From Panonychus citri (Eukaryota; Arthropoda; Arachnida; Trombidiformes; Tetranychidae), in NCBI RefSeq assembly GCF_014898815.1, contig NW_026515546.1:3458501-3522500 (forward strand): a DNA stretch of 64,000 bases, read 5' to 3'. A model generated the notes under the pieces. That model saw nothing but the letters and a program-made list of their open reading frames with translations, did not search any database and was not told the DNA's origin. Below are positions 63,970-64,000 of this stretch, in pieces (position 1 is the stretch's first letter; every line of letters starts with the position of its first letter). The translations under genes were made by a program, and so were the position numbers.

Positions 63970-64000
63970 CTAAAAACAGTCAATTGAGGCAAAAACACGA
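63970..64000. other. Start of copy C intron 1, window edge
   Basis: Matches the sequence just upstream of copy B exon 2, so the array pattern continues past the window. Confidence 0.6.

Overview
The window is eukaryotic, very AT-rich DNA. It has GT-AG introns from about 60 bp to 15 kb, dense GAT/ATC and GA/TC simple repeats, and no prokaryotic operon logic. Protein content (a giant cadherin-23-like protein, an orexin/trissin-type neuropeptide GPCR, and AAAP amino-acid transporters in tandem) suggests an arthropod. An acariform mite or other chelicerate is my guess from composition and intron style, held with low confidence.

Region 1 (about 2.8-30.7 kb, + strand): most of one very large classical-type cadherin. 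I resolve 16 exons whose reading frames join without a break into about 3,110 residues: about 27 extracellular cadherin (EC) repeats (the first lacking its N-terminal edge), a membrane-adjacent domain, one transmembrane helix and a tail of about 110 residues ending in TEL, a class I PDZ ligand. This repeats the layout of vertebrate CDH23. The signal-peptide exon(s) lie before 2828 or outside the window. One 5.5-kb exon carries about 17 EC repeats, while the rest of the gene is finely split.

Region 2 (32.6-51.1 kb, - strand): a rhodopsin-family neuropeptide GPCR of 386 aa in three exons, convergent with the cadherin. It holds a 15-kb intron with no recognisable gene, rich in simple repeats and in a recurring A-run/GTTC motif.

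Region 3 (about 52-64 kb, - strand): three tandem copies of an AAAP-family transporter (A, B, C) with conserved exon lengths (66, 302, about 718, 193 and 157 nt). Copy A reads through only if a CAGAG tandem acceptor is used at its downstream AG, which cancels a 1-nt deletion. Copy B is a deletion-bearing pseudogene. Copy C has a 1-nt frameshift and runs off the window. Spacers between copies are themselves duplicated. They carry a small repeated unit with a TATA box 29-30 bp upstream of a tRNA-sized segment that has A-box/B-box-like motifs and an oligo-T run; an inverted copy lies at 52.0 kb. A GC-rich, self-complementary 132-bp insert flanked by an 8-bp direct repeat sits upstream of copy B.

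The three regions have no evident common pathway. The cadherin is an adhesion or mechanosensory-type surface protein, the GPCR a neuropeptide receptor, and the transporters membrane amino-acid carriers.
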